64,000 bases of DNA, taken from the NCBI GenBank assembly GCA_019510435.1, contig JAEKKJ010000009.1, forward strand, positions 1 to 64,000, written 5' to 3'. Position 1 is the first letter of the stretch, and each line of letters opens with the position of its first letter. A program made the position numbers and the translations under genes. This stretch comes from Caulobacterales bacterium (GTDB taxonomy: Bacteria > Pseudomonadota > Alphaproteobacteria > Caulobacterales > Caulobacteraceae). Positions 52,277 to 61,415 of this stretch are shown here, in pieces. The notes under the pieces are model-generated. The model did not search any database. It saw nothing but the letters and a program-made list of their open reading frames with translations, and was not told the origin of the DNA.

Positions 52277-55200
52277 ATGTTCGGCAAGATCGCGGCCTTC
52301 GAGCTGCGCTACCAGCTCCGCCAGCCGCTGTTCTGGATCACCTCGCTGATCTTCCTGCTGCTGGTCTTCGGCTCGGTGACGATCGACCAGATCCAGATCG
52401 GCTCGGGCGGCAACATCCACAAGAACTCGCCCCAGGCCATCGGGCAGGTCAGCCTGATCATGGCGCTGATCTTCATGTTCGCCTCCACGGCCTTCGTGGC
52501 GAACGTGATCGTGCGGGACGAAGAGACGGGCTTCGGCCCGATCGTCTACGCCACCCGGATCCGCAAGTTCGACTATCTGTTCGGCCGCTTCTGCGGCGCC
52601 TATGCGGCGATCGCCCTGGCGTTCCTGGCCATTCCGCTGGGCCTCTTCCTTGGCTCGCTCGCGCCATGGGTGGACAGCGAGACCCTGGGCCCCAACCGGT
52701 TGCAAGACTACGCCTACGGCTACTTCGCCCTGGCCCTGCCCAGCCTGTTCATGACCTCGGCGCTGTTCTTCGCCCTGGCCACCATGACGCGTTCGATGAT
52801 GGGGACCTACCTGGGCGTGGCAGGGTTCCTCGTGGTCTATACGGTGATGCGCGTGGCGCTGCGCGACCCAAGCCACATGGCGCTCGCGGCCCTGGCTGAC
52901 CCGCTCGGCAGCGCCGCCTGGGGGCTGGCCACCCGGTACTACACCGCCGCAGACGCCAACACCCTGACGCCGCCGTTCACCGGCCCCCTGCTCTGGAACC
53001 ACCTGATCTGGCTGCCCGCCGGCGTCGCCATGCTGGCGCTCGCCTACTGGCGGTTCGACTTCGAGGCGCCGGCGGGGCGCCAGCGGCTGGGCGCGGCCGC
53101 TTCGGCGGACCCGGCGCCGCCGCAGAAACCCCTGGCCAGGCCCTCGTCGGGCGCCGCGGTGGGCTGGGCCCAGCTCTTCAAACGCACCCGGTTCGAGATG
53201 GGCCAGGTGTTCAAGAGCCCGGCGTTCGTCGTGCTCCTGCTGCTGGGGCTGTTCAACAGCATCGCCGGCCTGTTGCTGGGCGCGGACGTCAACGGGATGC
53301 CGATCTATCCGGTCACCCGTTGGATCATCTCCACCCTGAACGGCGCGTTCGTGTTCATCGTGCAGATCGTGGCGGTCTACTACGCGGGCGAACTGGTCTG
53401 GCGCGAGCGGGAGCGAAAGACGCACGAGATCGTCGACGCCACGGCGGCCGGCGACTGGGCCTTCCTGATCCCCAAGACCGTCGCGGTGATGCTGGTCCTG
53501 GTCAGCATGCTCACGGTCAGCGCCCTCGCAGGCATGGCCGTACAGCTGGGCCAGGGGTTCACCGCCATCCAGCCCGGCAAATACCTCCTTTGGTTCCTGG
53601 TCCCGAACGCCGTGGACTGCGCGCTGATCGCCGTGCTGGCCGTCTTCTTCCAGGCGATCACGCCGAACAAATTCGCCGGCTTCGGACTGATGGTGCTGTA
53701 CCTGATCGCCAGCCAGACCCTCGCGACCCTCGGCTTCGACCACAATCTCTACAATTACGACGGCACGCCGCCCGTCCCGCTCAGCGACATGAACGGCCAG
53801 GGCAAGTTCGCCGGCTACGCCGCCTGGTTCCGCGCCTATTGGGCGGCGTTCGCCGTCCTGCTGCTGACCCTGGCCTATGGCCTCTGGCGGCGGGGGACGG
53901 AGACGCGGATGATGCCCCGGCTGAAGCGGCTGCCGTCGCGCCTGCGCGGCCCGGCCGGGCTGATCGGCGGCGCGGCCCTGGTCGCCTGGATCGGCCTCGG
54001 CGTCTTCATCTTCGACAACACCAACATCATCAACGAGCACCGCACCACCATCGCCGACGAGAAGTGGCTGGCCGACTACGAGAAGGCGTTCCTGAAGTAC
54101 GAGACCCTGCCGCAGCCCTCGGTGACCGACGTCGAGCTCGACCTCGACCTCTATCCGCACCAGCCGAAGCTGACGACCGAGGGCATCTACCACCTGGTCA
54201 ATGACACCGGCGCGCCGCTGACCGAACTTCACGTGCGCCTGGCGCGCGACACCAAGGCCCTGCAGATGTCGGTGAACGGCGCCTCGCGCGTGCGCACCTT
54301 CGACAAGTTCAACTACCGCATCTTCACCTTCGACCGGCCGCTGATGCCCGGCGAGCGGACGGTGCTGTCGTTCGAGACCCTGATGCAGCAGCGGGGATTC
54401 AAGAATTCCGGCAACATGACCCGCATCGTCGACAACGGGACCTTCGTCGACAACTTCGAGTTCGCGCCGATCGTCGGCATGGACCGCTCGCGCCTGCTGC
54501 AGGACCGGGCCAAGCGCCGCAAATATGGCCTGCCGCCCCAGCTGCGCCCACCGAAGCTGGAAGACCGCTCGGCCCAACGGCGCAACTACCTGGCCAACGC
54601 CGACTGGGTGGACGCCGACATCAGCGTCACCACCGACGCCGACCAGACGCCGATCGCGCCGGGCTATGCGGTCTCCGACGTCACCAAGATGGGCCGCCGG
54701 ACCGTGCGCTTCCGCACCGATGCCCCGGTGCTGAACTTCTTCTCGGTGCAGTCGGCCCGCTATGCGGTGAAGAAGGTCGATTACAAGGGGGTCGAGCTGG
54801 CGGTCTACTACGACGCCCAGCACCCCTGGGACGTGGACCGGATGATCCGGTCGCTGGAGACCGGCCTCGACTACTACCAGGCCAACTTCAGCCCCTACCA
54901 GTTCCGCCAGGCGCGGATCCTCGAGTTCCCGGCCTACGAGGCCTTCGCCCAGTCCTTCGCCGGGACCATGCCCTATTCCGAGGGCATCGGGTTCATCGCC
55001 GACCCCACCAAGCCCGACAAGATCGACTATCCCACCTACGTCACCGCCCATGAGCTGGCGCACCAGTGGTGGGCCCACCAGATCATCGGCGCGGACATGC
55101 AGGGCGCGACCACCCTCTCCGAGACCCTGGCGCAATATTCGGCGCTGATCGTCATGGAGAAGACCTACGGCCCCGACGGCATCCGCAAGTTCCTGAAGTA

Positions 55201-55852
55201 CGAGCTGGACCGCTACCTGCGTTCGCGTGGCGGCGAGGTGGTCGAGGAGCTGCCGCTGATCCGGGTGGAGGACCAGGGCTACATCCACTACCGCAAGGGC
55301 TCGCTGGTCATGTACCTGCTGCGCGACCGGCTGGGCGAGGCCAAGGTCAATGCGGCCCTGCGCACCCTGCTGCAGACCTACGCCTTCAAGGGCGCGCCCT
55401 ATCCGCGCTCGCAGGACCTGGTGGACGCCCTGCGCGCCCAGGCTGGGGCCGACCCCGTGGCCCAGCAGCTGATCACCGACCTCTTCGAGAAGATCACCCT
55501 CTACGACCTCTCGACCCGCGAGGCGGTGGCGCACCGCCGGGCGGATGGCCGCTACGACGTCACCCTGACCCTCTCGGCCAAGAAGGCCTATGCCGATGGC
55601 AAGGGCAAGGAGACCGCCGTCCCGATCGCGCCCGGCGAGCTGTTCGACGTCGGCGTCTTCACCGCCGAGCCCGGCAAGCCCGACTTCAACTCCAAGGCGG
55701 TGCAGTATTTCCGCCTGACGCCGCTGCGCTCGGGCGTCCAGACGGTGACCGTGACGGTGGACAAGCCGCCCAAGTGGGCCGGGGTCGATCCCTACAACAA
55801 GGAGATCGACCGCAACTCCGACGACAACGCCATCCAGGTCTCCCAGCGCTGA
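52277..55852 (+). CDS. ABC-2 permease fused to an M1-family zinc aminopeptidase domain
   Basis: A 1191-residue protein. Residues 1-~590 contain about 12 helices of ABC-2 permease type in two sets (FELRYQLRQPLFWITSLIF; FEMGQVFKSPAFVVLLLLGL). After a helix near 580 (LIGGAALVAWIGLGVFIF) comes an extracytoplasmic M1 peptidase-like domain with zinc motif HELAHQWWAH at ~925 and the third ligand Glu in TLSETLAQY about 20 residues on. The peptidase likely faces the periplasm and may process a substrate moved by, or signalling to, the permease (inference). It forms an operon with the preceding ATPase. Confidence 0.92.
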   Translation: MFGKIAAFELRYQLRQPLFWITSLIFLLLVFGSVTIDQIQIGSGGNIHKNSPQAIGQVSLIMALIFMFASTAFVANVIVRDEETGFGPIVYATRIRKFDYLFGRFCGAYAAIALAFLAIPLGLFLGSLAPWVDSETLGPNRLQDYAYGYFALALPSLFMTSALFFALATMTRSMMGTYLGVAGFLVVYTVMRVALRDPSHMALAALADPLGSAAWGLATRYYTAADANTLTPPFTGPLLWNHLIWLPAGVAMLALAYWRFDFEAPAGRQRLGAAASADPAPPQKPLARPSSGAAVGWAQLFKRTRFEMGQVFKSPAFVVLLLLGLFNSIAGLLLGADVNGMPIYPVTRWIISTLNGAFVFIVQIVAVYYAGELVWRERERKTHEIVDATAAGDWAFLIPKTVAVMLVLVSMLTVSALAGMAVQLGQGFTAIQPGKYLLWFLVPNAVDCALIAVLAVFFQAITPNKFAGFGLMVLYLIASQTLATLGFDHNLYNYDGTPPVPLSDMNGQGKFAGYAAWFRAYWAAFAVLLLTLAYGLWRRGTETRMMPRLKRLPSRLRGPAGLIGGAALVAWIGLGVFIFDNTNIINEHRTTIADEKWLADYEKAFLKYETLPQPSVTDVELDLDLYPHQPKLTTEGIYHLVNDTGAPLTELHVRLARDTKALQMSVNGASRVRTFDKFNYRIFTFDRPLMPGERTVLSFETLMQQRGFKNSGNMTRIVDNGTFVDNFEFAPIVGMDRSRLLQDRAKRRKYGLPPQLRPPKLEDRSAQRRNYLANADWVDADISVTTDADQTPIAPGYAVSDVTKMGRRTVRFRTDAPVLNFFSVQSARYAVKKVDYKGVELAVYYDAQHPWDVDRMIRSLETGLDYYQANFSPYQFRQARILEFPAYEAFAQSFAGTMPYSEGIGFIADPTKPDKIDYPTYVTAHELAHQWWAHQIIGADMQGATTLSETLAQYSALIVMEKTYGPDGIRKFLKYELDRYLRSRGGEVVEELPLIRVEDQGYIHYRKGSLVMYLLRDRLGEAKVNAALRTLLQTYAFKGAPYPRSQDLVDALRAQAGADPVAQQLITDLFEKITLYDLSTREAVAHRRADGRYDVTLTLSAKKAYADGKGKETAVPIAPGELFDVGVFTAEPGKPDFNSKAVQYFRLTPLRSGVQTVTVTVDKPPKWAGVDPYNKEIDRNSDDNAIQVSQR

Positions 55853-55974
55853 GCCCTGAGCGGTCCAGATGGCGAGTTCTGGACTGGGATCGCGGGGCCC
55901 CGCCCTCGGAGCGGGCCTCGGCATTACCGCGATTTTAGTTGGCTGCGGCCGGCGCCAGCCCAAGCGTGACGGGC

Positions 55975-57312
55975 ATGAAAAACCGGATTTCCCTCGTGAT
56001 TGCGGCCGCTTGCGCCGCGCTCCTGCCCGCGCTCGCCAGGGCGGCTGACACCCCGGCCGCCACGCCCGACTGTCACGTCGGCGCCTACCGCCTGGCCAGC
56101 GGCCGCATCGTCGACATCGCCCCGACCGACGGCGAGCCCCTGCGCTGGCGCGCCTGGGACGGGACCACCGGTCTGCTGAAGAAGACCGCCGCCGGCGACT
56201 GGACCAGCACCTACGGCTGGACCGGACGGCCCGACGGGATCTCGGTCGGCTTCTCGGACTGCGCCAAGGGTAAGATCCGCTTCGGGCAGGAGCCCGGGCG
56301 GCGCATCCCGCTGGACGTCACCGAGACCCGCTTCCAGGGCCAGGGCGACGTGCCGCTGGCCGGCCGCCTGGTCCTGCCCAAGGGCGCGGGCCGCGTGCCC
56401 ATCGTGGTGCTGATCCACGGCGCCGAGCACGACTCGGCGCGCGACTTCTACGCGTTCCAGCGCCTGTTCCCGGCCCAGGGCATCGGCGTCTTCGTCTACG
56501 ACAAGCGCGGCACCGGAGGCTCGGGCGGCGCCTACAGCCAGGACTTCGCCCTGCTGGCGGCGGACGCCGTGGCGGCCCTGCACGAGGCGCGGCGCCTCGC
56601 CGGCCCGCGCGCCGGCCGCATCGGGTATCAGGGCGGCAGCCAGGGCGGCTGGGTCGCGCCTCTCGCCGCCCTGCACGAGCCGGTGGACTTCGTGATCGTG
56701 AGCTTCGGCCTCGCCGTCTCGGTGATCGACGAGGACCAGCAGGAGGTGGCCCTGGAGATGGCGCTGAAGGGCCATTCCGCGGACGACACCCGCAAGGCGC
56801 TGGAGGTGGCCGACGCCGCCGAGACCGTGATCGCCAGCCGCTTCACCGAAGGCTTCCAGCGCTTCGACGAGCTGCGCGCCCGCTACAAGAACGAGCCCTG
56901 GTACAAGGACCTGCACGGCAACTACACCTGGGCGCTGCTGCCCTATTCCGAGGCCGAGCTGCGCGAGAAGGCCAAGGCCTTCGACTGGGGCACGCCCTTC
57001 CACTACGACCCCATGCCGACCCTGAAGAAAGTCTCCACGCCGCAGCTCTGGGTGCTGGGCCGCGACGACCTGGAGGCGCCCAGCGCCGAGACCAGCCGCC
57101 GCCTCAAGGGCCTGATCGCCCAGGGGCGGCCCATCACCCTGGCCCTCTATCCGGGCGCCGAGCACGGCATGACCGAGTTCGAGGTCGCCCCGGACGGCGA
57201 GCGGCTCTCCACCCGCTTCGCGCCGGGCTACTTCCAGATGATGGCCGACTACATCCGCACCGGCCGGATCGCCGGGCCCTACGGGAAGAGCGAGGTGACG
57301 CGGCCAAAGTAG
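55975..57312 (+). CDS. Exported alpha/beta-hydrolase
   Basis: A 445-residue serine hydrolase-like protein with signal peptide MKNRISLVIAAACAALLPAL (cleavage near ARAA). An N-terminal beta-rich domain (~30-130) precedes the hydrolase fold: VVLIHGAEHDSARDFYAFQ (oxyanion region), YDKRGTGGSGG, the nucleophile elbow YQGGSQGGWVAP (GxSxG) and a C-terminal His in YPGAEHGMTEFE. The substrate is unknown; similar proteins act as esterases or peptidases. The start was chosen for its signal peptide over an in-frame start 36 nt upstream. Confidence 0.87.
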   Translation: MKNRISLVIAAACAALLPALARAADTPAATPDCHVGAYRLASGRIVDIAPTDGEPLRWRAWDGTTGLLKKTAAGDWTSTYGWTGRPDGISVGFSDCAKGKIRFGQEPGRRIPLDVTETRFQGQGDVPLAGRLVLPKGAGRVPIVVLIHGAEHDSARDFYAFQRLFPAQGIGVFVYDKRGTGGSGGAYSQDFALLAADAVAALHEARRLAGPRAGRIGYQGGSQGGWVAPLAALHEPVDFVIVSFGLAVSVIDEDQQEVALEMALKGHSADDTRKALEVADAAETVIASRFTEGFQRFDELRARYKNEPWYKDLHGNYTWALLPYSEAELREKAKAFDWGTPFHYDPMPTLKKVSTPQLWVLGRDDLEAPSAETSRRLKGLIAQGRPITLALYPGAEHGMTEFEVAPDGERLSTRFAPGYFQMMADYIRTGRIAGPYGKSEVTRPK

Positions 57313-57326
57313 GGCTTGCAGCGCGG

Positions 57327-57341
57327 GAACAATTGCGGAAC
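57327..57341. promoter_or_regulatory. LexA (SOS) box, alphaproteobacterial type
   Basis: GAACAATTGCGGAAC (reverse complement GTTC-N7-GTTC) is a perfect match to the alphaproteobacterial LexA operator GTTC-N7-GTTC. It ends 13 nt before the radC ATG, where repressor binding would block transcription or initiation. Confidence 0.85.
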
Positions 57342-57354
57342 ATTATGCGGCGCC

Positions 57355-58101
57355 ATGGCCCGCACCTACGCCGTCGAGGACGTCTCCGCCCAGCCCGACC
57401 TCTGGCGCGCCAAGCCGGCGCCCGAGGCCAAGCCGCACTACGCGGGCCATCGGGAGCGGCTGCGCGAGCGCGCGGTCGCCGGCGGCCTTCCCGCCCTGCC
57501 GGACTATGAGCTCCTGGAGCTCTTCCTGTTCCGCTCGATCCCGCGCGGCGACGTCAAGCCGCTGGCCAAGCAGCTGCTGGCGCGCTTCGGCTCGCTGGGC
57601 GGGGTGCTGGGCGCGAGCGTGGGGGAGCTACGCACCGTGGCCGGCGTCGGCGAGGCGGCGGCCCTGGACCTGAAGCTGCTGCACGAGGCCATGCTGCGCG
57701 CGGCCAAGGAGCAGGTGGCGCGCCGCCCGGTGATCTCGTCCTGGAGCGCCCTCCTGGCCTATGTGAAGGCCGCGCTGGCGCACGAGGCGCGCGAGCAGTT
57801 CCGCGTCCTCTTCCTCGACAAGAAGAACCAGCTGATCGCCGACGAGGTGATGAACCGGGGCACCGTGGACCACGCCCCGGTCTATCCGCGCGAGGTGGTC
57901 CGCCGGGCGCTGGAGCTGTCGGCCAGCGCGCTGATCCTGGTGCACAACCATCCGTCGGGCGATCCCACGCCCTCGTCCGCCGACGTCGAGATGACGCGGC
58001 AGGTAGTCGAGGCCGCCCGCCCCATGCGCATCGCCATCCACGACCACCTGGTCGTCGGCCGCGACGGCGTCGCCAGCTTCAAGGCGCTGGGGCTGATGTG
58101 A
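57355..58101 (+). CDS. radC: RadC-family JAB/MPN-domain protein
   Basis: A 248-residue protein of the RadC (UPF0758) family. The N-terminal helix-hairpin-helix-like part ([39 protein letters not shown]) is followed by the JAB metalloprotease-like domain with the zinc motif [16 protein letters not shown] and [19 protein letters not shown]. The family name implies DNA repair, but biochemical function remains unresolved. The SOS box immediately upstream supports a DNA-damage role here. The ATG at 57355 was chosen; the frame upstream overlaps the box. Confidence 0.93.
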   Translation: MARTYAVEDVSAQPDLWRAKPAPEAKPHYAGHRERLRERAVAGGLPALPDYELLELFLFRSIPRGDVKPLAKQLLARFGSLGGVLGASVGELRTVAGVGEAAALDLKLLHEAMLRAAKEQVARRPVISSWSALLAYVKAALAHEAREQFRVLFLDKKNQLIADEVMNRGTVDHAPVYPREVVRRALELSASALILVHNHPSGDPTPSSADVEMTRQVVEAARPMRIAIHDHLVVGRDGVASFKALGLM

Positions 58102-58125
58102 GGACGGACGGGGCCCTGGGTCAGA

Positions 58126-59202
58126 CTAGGCCGCGAAGGCCCAGCGCCGCCGCCTGAGGGCTGCGCCCGCGCCACCGAATCCCAGCAGCATCAGAGCCCA
58201 GACATCCGGCTCGGGAACCGCGGCCGTCGTCTTGCCGGACAGGAAGCCTGGCGCGTCGAAGGTGATGCTGACGCCCTCGGGCAGCGGCCCGATCGACAGG
58301 CTGGAGGTGTGGCTGTAGTCACAGATCGCGCCCTCGCCGCACTGGACCTCGAGGCGCCCCCACAGGCTGCCGATCCCCTTTCCAGGCTTGATGTCGAGCA
58401 ACGCGCTCATCCGCCGGTTGCCGCCGCCGAGGTCGACCACGGAGAAGCTGTCGGTCCAGAATTCGTCGCTGACGTCCGAGTTGGTGACGAGCTGGCCTGC
58501 GTCGTCGAGTTTGTAGTCCAGGATGCCCTGGCTGTAGCTGGTGTAGTTGTTGTAGTCCGCCCGCACCTGAAGGAACGACTCCAGCTTATAAGGCAGTATA
58601 GGTCCCGAATAACTACCGTGCACCTCCCAGCTGAAAGGCAGAAATTCATCCTGGTCTGACGTATTGGACGTGTTGAAGCCCGAGACGTACTGCGCCAGGA
58701 CAAAGGCTTGCGAATAGTAGGCTGTCAGGTCGGTTTTCACTGGCGGCGAGCCCGGTTGCAGCACGATCTTGGTGAGGTCGCCGATCTCGGAGGCGGCATA
58801 GGCATGGACCTCGCCGGTCGTGAGGTCGGACGAGGCGAACGCCGTGGCGGCCGCCGGCATCAGGATGGGATACTTGCCCTGAGCGCCGGGCATGAAGGCC
58901 GAGACGCTGCCGGCCGTCAGATCGGTAACGTCGGTGGTGCTCACGCTGGCGATGCCCCCATAGACCGGATCATAGTTCTGGGTCTGATGGATGAACGCGC
59001 CGACGTTGGTCTGGAGGGTGGCCGACACGCCGACTTGGGGCGACGTATAGTTGTTGAGGACCACGCAACAGACCACTGCGCCGGCCGTGTCACTGATCCA
59101 GTACTCCGCATGGGCCGGGAGGGCCGCCAGCCCGGCAAAGGCCAGTCCGGTCGCAAGCGCCGGGGCCGCCGTCGATCTCAGAAATCTGCGCATCTCACCC
59201 AT
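58126..59202 (-). CDS. PEPxxWA-CTERM sorting-domain protein
   Basis: A 358-residue secreted protein: signal peptide (MRRFLRSTAAPALATGLAFAG...PAHA), a long beta-rich domain without recognised family, and a C-terminal VPEPDVWALMLLGFGGAG followed by RRRR. This is the PEP-CTERM signal (PEPxxWA variant of Alphaproteobacteria) processed by exosortase at the envelope. AGGAG precedes the first ATG; an in-frame ATG three codons later is also possible. The middle part (58550-58700) has lower GC than neighbours. No exosortase gene is in the window. Confidence 0.88.
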   Translation of the reverse strand: MGEMRRFLRSTAAPALATGLAFAGLAALPAHAEYWISDTAGAVVCCVVLNNYTSPQVGVSATLQTNVGAFIHQTQNYDPVYGGIASVSTTDVTDLTAGSVSAFMPGAQGKYPILMPAAATAFASSDLTTGEVHAYAASEIGDLTKIVLQPGSPPVKTDLTAYYSQAFVLAQYVSGFNTSNTSDQDEFLPFSWEVHGSYSGPILPYKLESFLQVRADYNNYTSYSQGILDYKLDDAGQLVTNSDVSDEFWTDSFSVVDLGGGNRRMSALLDIKPGKGIGSLWGRLEVQCGEGAICDYSHTSSLSIGPLPEGVSITFDAPGFLSGKTTAAVPEPDVWALMLLGFGGAGAALRRRRWAFAA

Positions 59203-59400
59203 CCACTCCTGTTCCGGATGAGCTTAGGGGCCCTGGCGCCTCGATTCTTGACTGGGAACGCGGCGACTGTTGCCCAATCGCGCAAACGGAGCCGGCGATG
59301 CACGCAAAAGGCGAGCTGCGTTGCCAAGGCCGCCGGCCGTTCATAACGTCGTTCGGTCTGGCGCACGCGAGGGGCGGCGCTTCGAGAAGCGGACCGCGCG

Positions 59401-60348
59401 ATGCAGGCGACGCTAACGACAGACGCCGCGCCGGAGGGCAAGCGCCTCGACTTTTGGCGCGACGTGGTCTGCAGCACCTTCTTCCTGGCCGAATGCCACG
59501 CGACCCGCGAGGGTCCGTTCCATGGCTCGATCAGCACGACGGCGACGCCTCAGATCGCGGTCTCGCGGCTGCGGAGCGGCGCGCAGCACGTGGTGCGCAA
59601 CGCCGACCATGTGCGACGCACCGACGGCGAGGTGTTCCTCATCAATCTGCAGGTCTCGGGACATGGCGGATTCGTCCAGGACGGCCGCGAGGTGTTGCTG
59701 GGACCGGGCGACTTCACCTGCACCGACAGCACTCGGGCATGCGAGATGCACTACACCGGCGATTTCGAGCAGGTCGTGTTCTACATGCCGCGCACCCTGG
59801 TGACCGAGGCGCGCGGCGAAACCGACCGGCTGACGGCCACCCACGTCGCTGCCGAGTCCCCGATCGGCTCGATCGTCTCGCCCTTTCTGCGCCAGGTGGC
59901 CGCCCAGATCCGGCATGTGCAGGCGAGCACCGCCGCACGCCTGGCCGAAACCGGCATGGCGCTGGTGATGACCGCCTTCGGCGAGATGGCCGGCGGCGAC
60001 CATGACCCCCGGCGCTGGGGCCGGATGGCGCTGCGCGAACGGGCCAACCAGGTCATCGACGCCCGGAGCTGCGACCCGGACCTCAATCCCGCGACGGTCG
60101 CCGCAGCGCTCGGCATTTCCCTGCGCCACCTGCAGAGCGTCTTCCGGGAGGACGGGACGACGCCCAGCGAGTGGATCTGGCGGCGCCGGCTGGAGCGCAG
60201 CCGCCGCGACCTGGCGGCCCCGGCCCTCGCCGCGGCCAGCATCAGCACCATCGCCTATGCCTGCGGCTTTTCCGACGTGGCGCACTTCAGCCGCCGCTTC
60301 AAGGCCGCCTATGGCCTCTCGCCACGGGCCTTCCGCGCCGGCCGTTGA
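59401..60348 (+). CDS. AraC-family transcriptional regulator
   Basis: A 315-residue regulator. The N-terminal cupin-like AraC-binding domain (VFLINLQVSGHGGFVQDGREVLLGPGDFTC) resembles the FeaR/AraC_binding_2 group, and the C-terminal double HTH contains LNPATVAAALGISLRHLQSVF and SISTIAYACGFSDVAHFSRRFKAAYGLSPRAF, the family signature. It is divergent from the PEP-CTERM gene across 198 nt, in which I see no convincing operator; target and effector unknown. Confidence 0.92.
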   Translation: MQATLTTDAAPEGKRLDFWRDVVCSTFFLAECHATREGPFHGSISTTATPQIAVSRLRSGAQHVVRNADHVRRTDGEVFLINLQVSGHGGFVQDGREVLLGPGDFTCTDSTRACEMHYTGDFEQVVFYMPRTLVTEARGETDRLTATHVAAESPIGSIVSPFLRQVAAQIRHVQASTAARLAETGMALVMTAFGEMAGGDHDPRRWGRMALRERANQVIDARSCDPDLNPATVAAALGISLRHLQSVFREDGTTPSEWIWRRRLERSRRDLAAPALAAASISTIAYACGFSDVAHFSRRFKAAYGLSPRAFRAGR

Positions 60349-60581
60349 GCGACTTCAGATGGTCGCGGTCGCGCGCGCCTGCGCATCGGCGTGCACGACC
60401 AACTGGCGGTGCGCGGCGCAGGACGGCCAGTTTCAAGGCGTTGGCTGCTTGAGCGCGCCCCTTGGTCCTCAAACCCTAGCAATGAAGGCCGCAAGCCCCC
60501 ATCTGTCGTGATGCGCCGTCGGGCGTATGCCGCCAGACAAGCGGTCGATTGTTCCCGACGCGGCGTCCCTTCGAGATTCAT

Positions 60582-60677
60582 ATGGTCACGCTCTTCGCAG
60601 CGTCAGCCCTGGGCGTGCTCAGCGCAGCCGCCCTGCCGCCGGTCTTCGCCCTGCTGGGCTGGAGGCGGCACAGGTGA
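60582..60677 (+). CDS. 31-residue membrane peptide, first of a four-gene overlapping cassette
   Basis: A short ORF, MVTLFAASALGVLSAAALPP..., ending LLGWRRHR: one hydrophobic helix with a basic tail. Its TGA overlaps the GTG of the next ORF (GTGA). The ribosome site is weak. The overlap with three further coupled ORFs is the main evidence that it is real. No family recognised. Confidence 0.5.
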   Translation: MVTLFAASALGVLSAAALPPVFALLGWRRHR

Positions 60678-60859
60678 GCGCCGCCCAGCCCGACATCTCG
60701 CTCACCCGCGAGAACGCCTATCTGCGCCAGCGGGTGGCCCAGCTTCAGGAAGACATCACCGCGATTACCGCGGAAGCCGAGCGCCTGCGCCAGATCGTCG
60801 AACGCCTGCATGGCCGCACGGCCCATCGCGCGCCCGATCCGCTGAGCGGGGGCCAGTGA
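60674..60859 (+). CDS. 61-residue coiled-coil protein
   Basis: Starts at GTG overlapping the preceding stop, with GGAGG 8 nt before it. The sequence SAAQPDISLTRENAYLRQRV followed by AQLQEDITAITAEAERLRQIVERL forms a heptad-like amphipathic helix, so an oligomerising coiled coil is likely; the overall look recalls SlyX or short transposon-associated coiled coils, without a firm match. Its TGA overlaps the next ATG by 1 nt. The longer frame upstream is not needed. Confidence 0.6.
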   Translation: MSAAQPDISLTRENAYLRQRVAQLQEDITAITAEAERLRQIVERLHGRTAHRAPDPLSGGQ

Positions 60860-61116
60860 TGGCCCTGCGCAAGAGAGACGCCAGGGCGGTCGAGTACCGC
60901 CGCTTGGCCATCGCCGCCGACGCCCTCGCCGCCGCCAGCCTGCTGGCCCATGTGCGCGAGAAGCACGAGCACGCTGCGGCCCGCTGGATCGCCCTGGCGG
61001 TCCTCGACGAACAGCCTATCCAGCCGGCGCTCTCCCAGCCGCGCGGCCGCCGGCCCGGCAAGGTCGTCGCATCGTTCGTCTCCTGCGGCCCCGCCGGCCC
61101 GGACCAGGCCGCATGA
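60859..61116 (+). CDS. 85-residue basic helical protein
   Basis: Begins MALRKRDARAVEYRRLAIAA and is helical and Ala/Arg-rich through about residue 50 (ADALAAASLLAHVREKHEHAAARWIALA), with a basic Gly/Pro tail. The start overlaps the preceding stop by 1 nt and its own stop overlaps the following ATG (ATGA). Function unknown; co-translation with the coiled-coil protein suggests a complex. Confidence 0.6.
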   Translation: MALRKRDARAVEYRRLAIAADALAAASLLAHVREKHEHAAARWIALAVLDEQPIQPALSQPRGRRPGKVVASFVSCGPAGPDQAA

Positions 61117-61355
61117 CGCCCGCGAAGCCGCCTCGCCTCAAGGCGTCACGTCAGGATGGAAGCATGCGCCTGTTCTCATGGTTTTCCCTGAGCGCCGTCA
61201 CCGACGCCGAAGTCAGGTCCGAGATCTGGAGCCTGGGGACGCGCCATCGTGGGCAGCCCCTGGAAGGGGCGCTCGACGAACTTCGCGCAGAAGATCTTCC
61301 GCCCGCCCGGGCGCTGCTGCTTCGCGCCTGTGTCCGAAAGCTGAAACGGGCATGA
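61113..61355 (+). CDS. 80-residue hypothetical protein, last of the overlapping cassette
   Basis: Begins MTPAKPPRLKASRQDGSMRLF, then a helical region (SAVTDAEVRSEIWSLGTRH and LEGALDELRAEDLPPARALLLRACVRKL). The ATG overlaps the upstream stop (ATGA). An internal ATG (MRLFSWF) could be used instead. AEVRSEIWxLGxRHRGxxLxGA looks like a recurring alphaproteobacterial hypothetical motif. Function unknown. Confidence 0.6.
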   Translation: MTPAKPPRLKASRQDGSMRLFSWFSLSAVTDAEVRSEIWSLGTRHRGQPLEGALDELRAEDLPPARALLLRACVRKLKRA

Positions 61356-61415
61356 GCCACGTTTGGGCCGCGATGGGCGCGCAGGCTTCCACAAGGCCAG
61401 GGATACGGTTCGCGC

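Noticed and set aside
59271..59286. TTGCCCAATCGCGCAA as a FixK/FNR site
   Set aside because: Half-sites are separated by 8 bp rather than 6, and neither half matches TTGAT.
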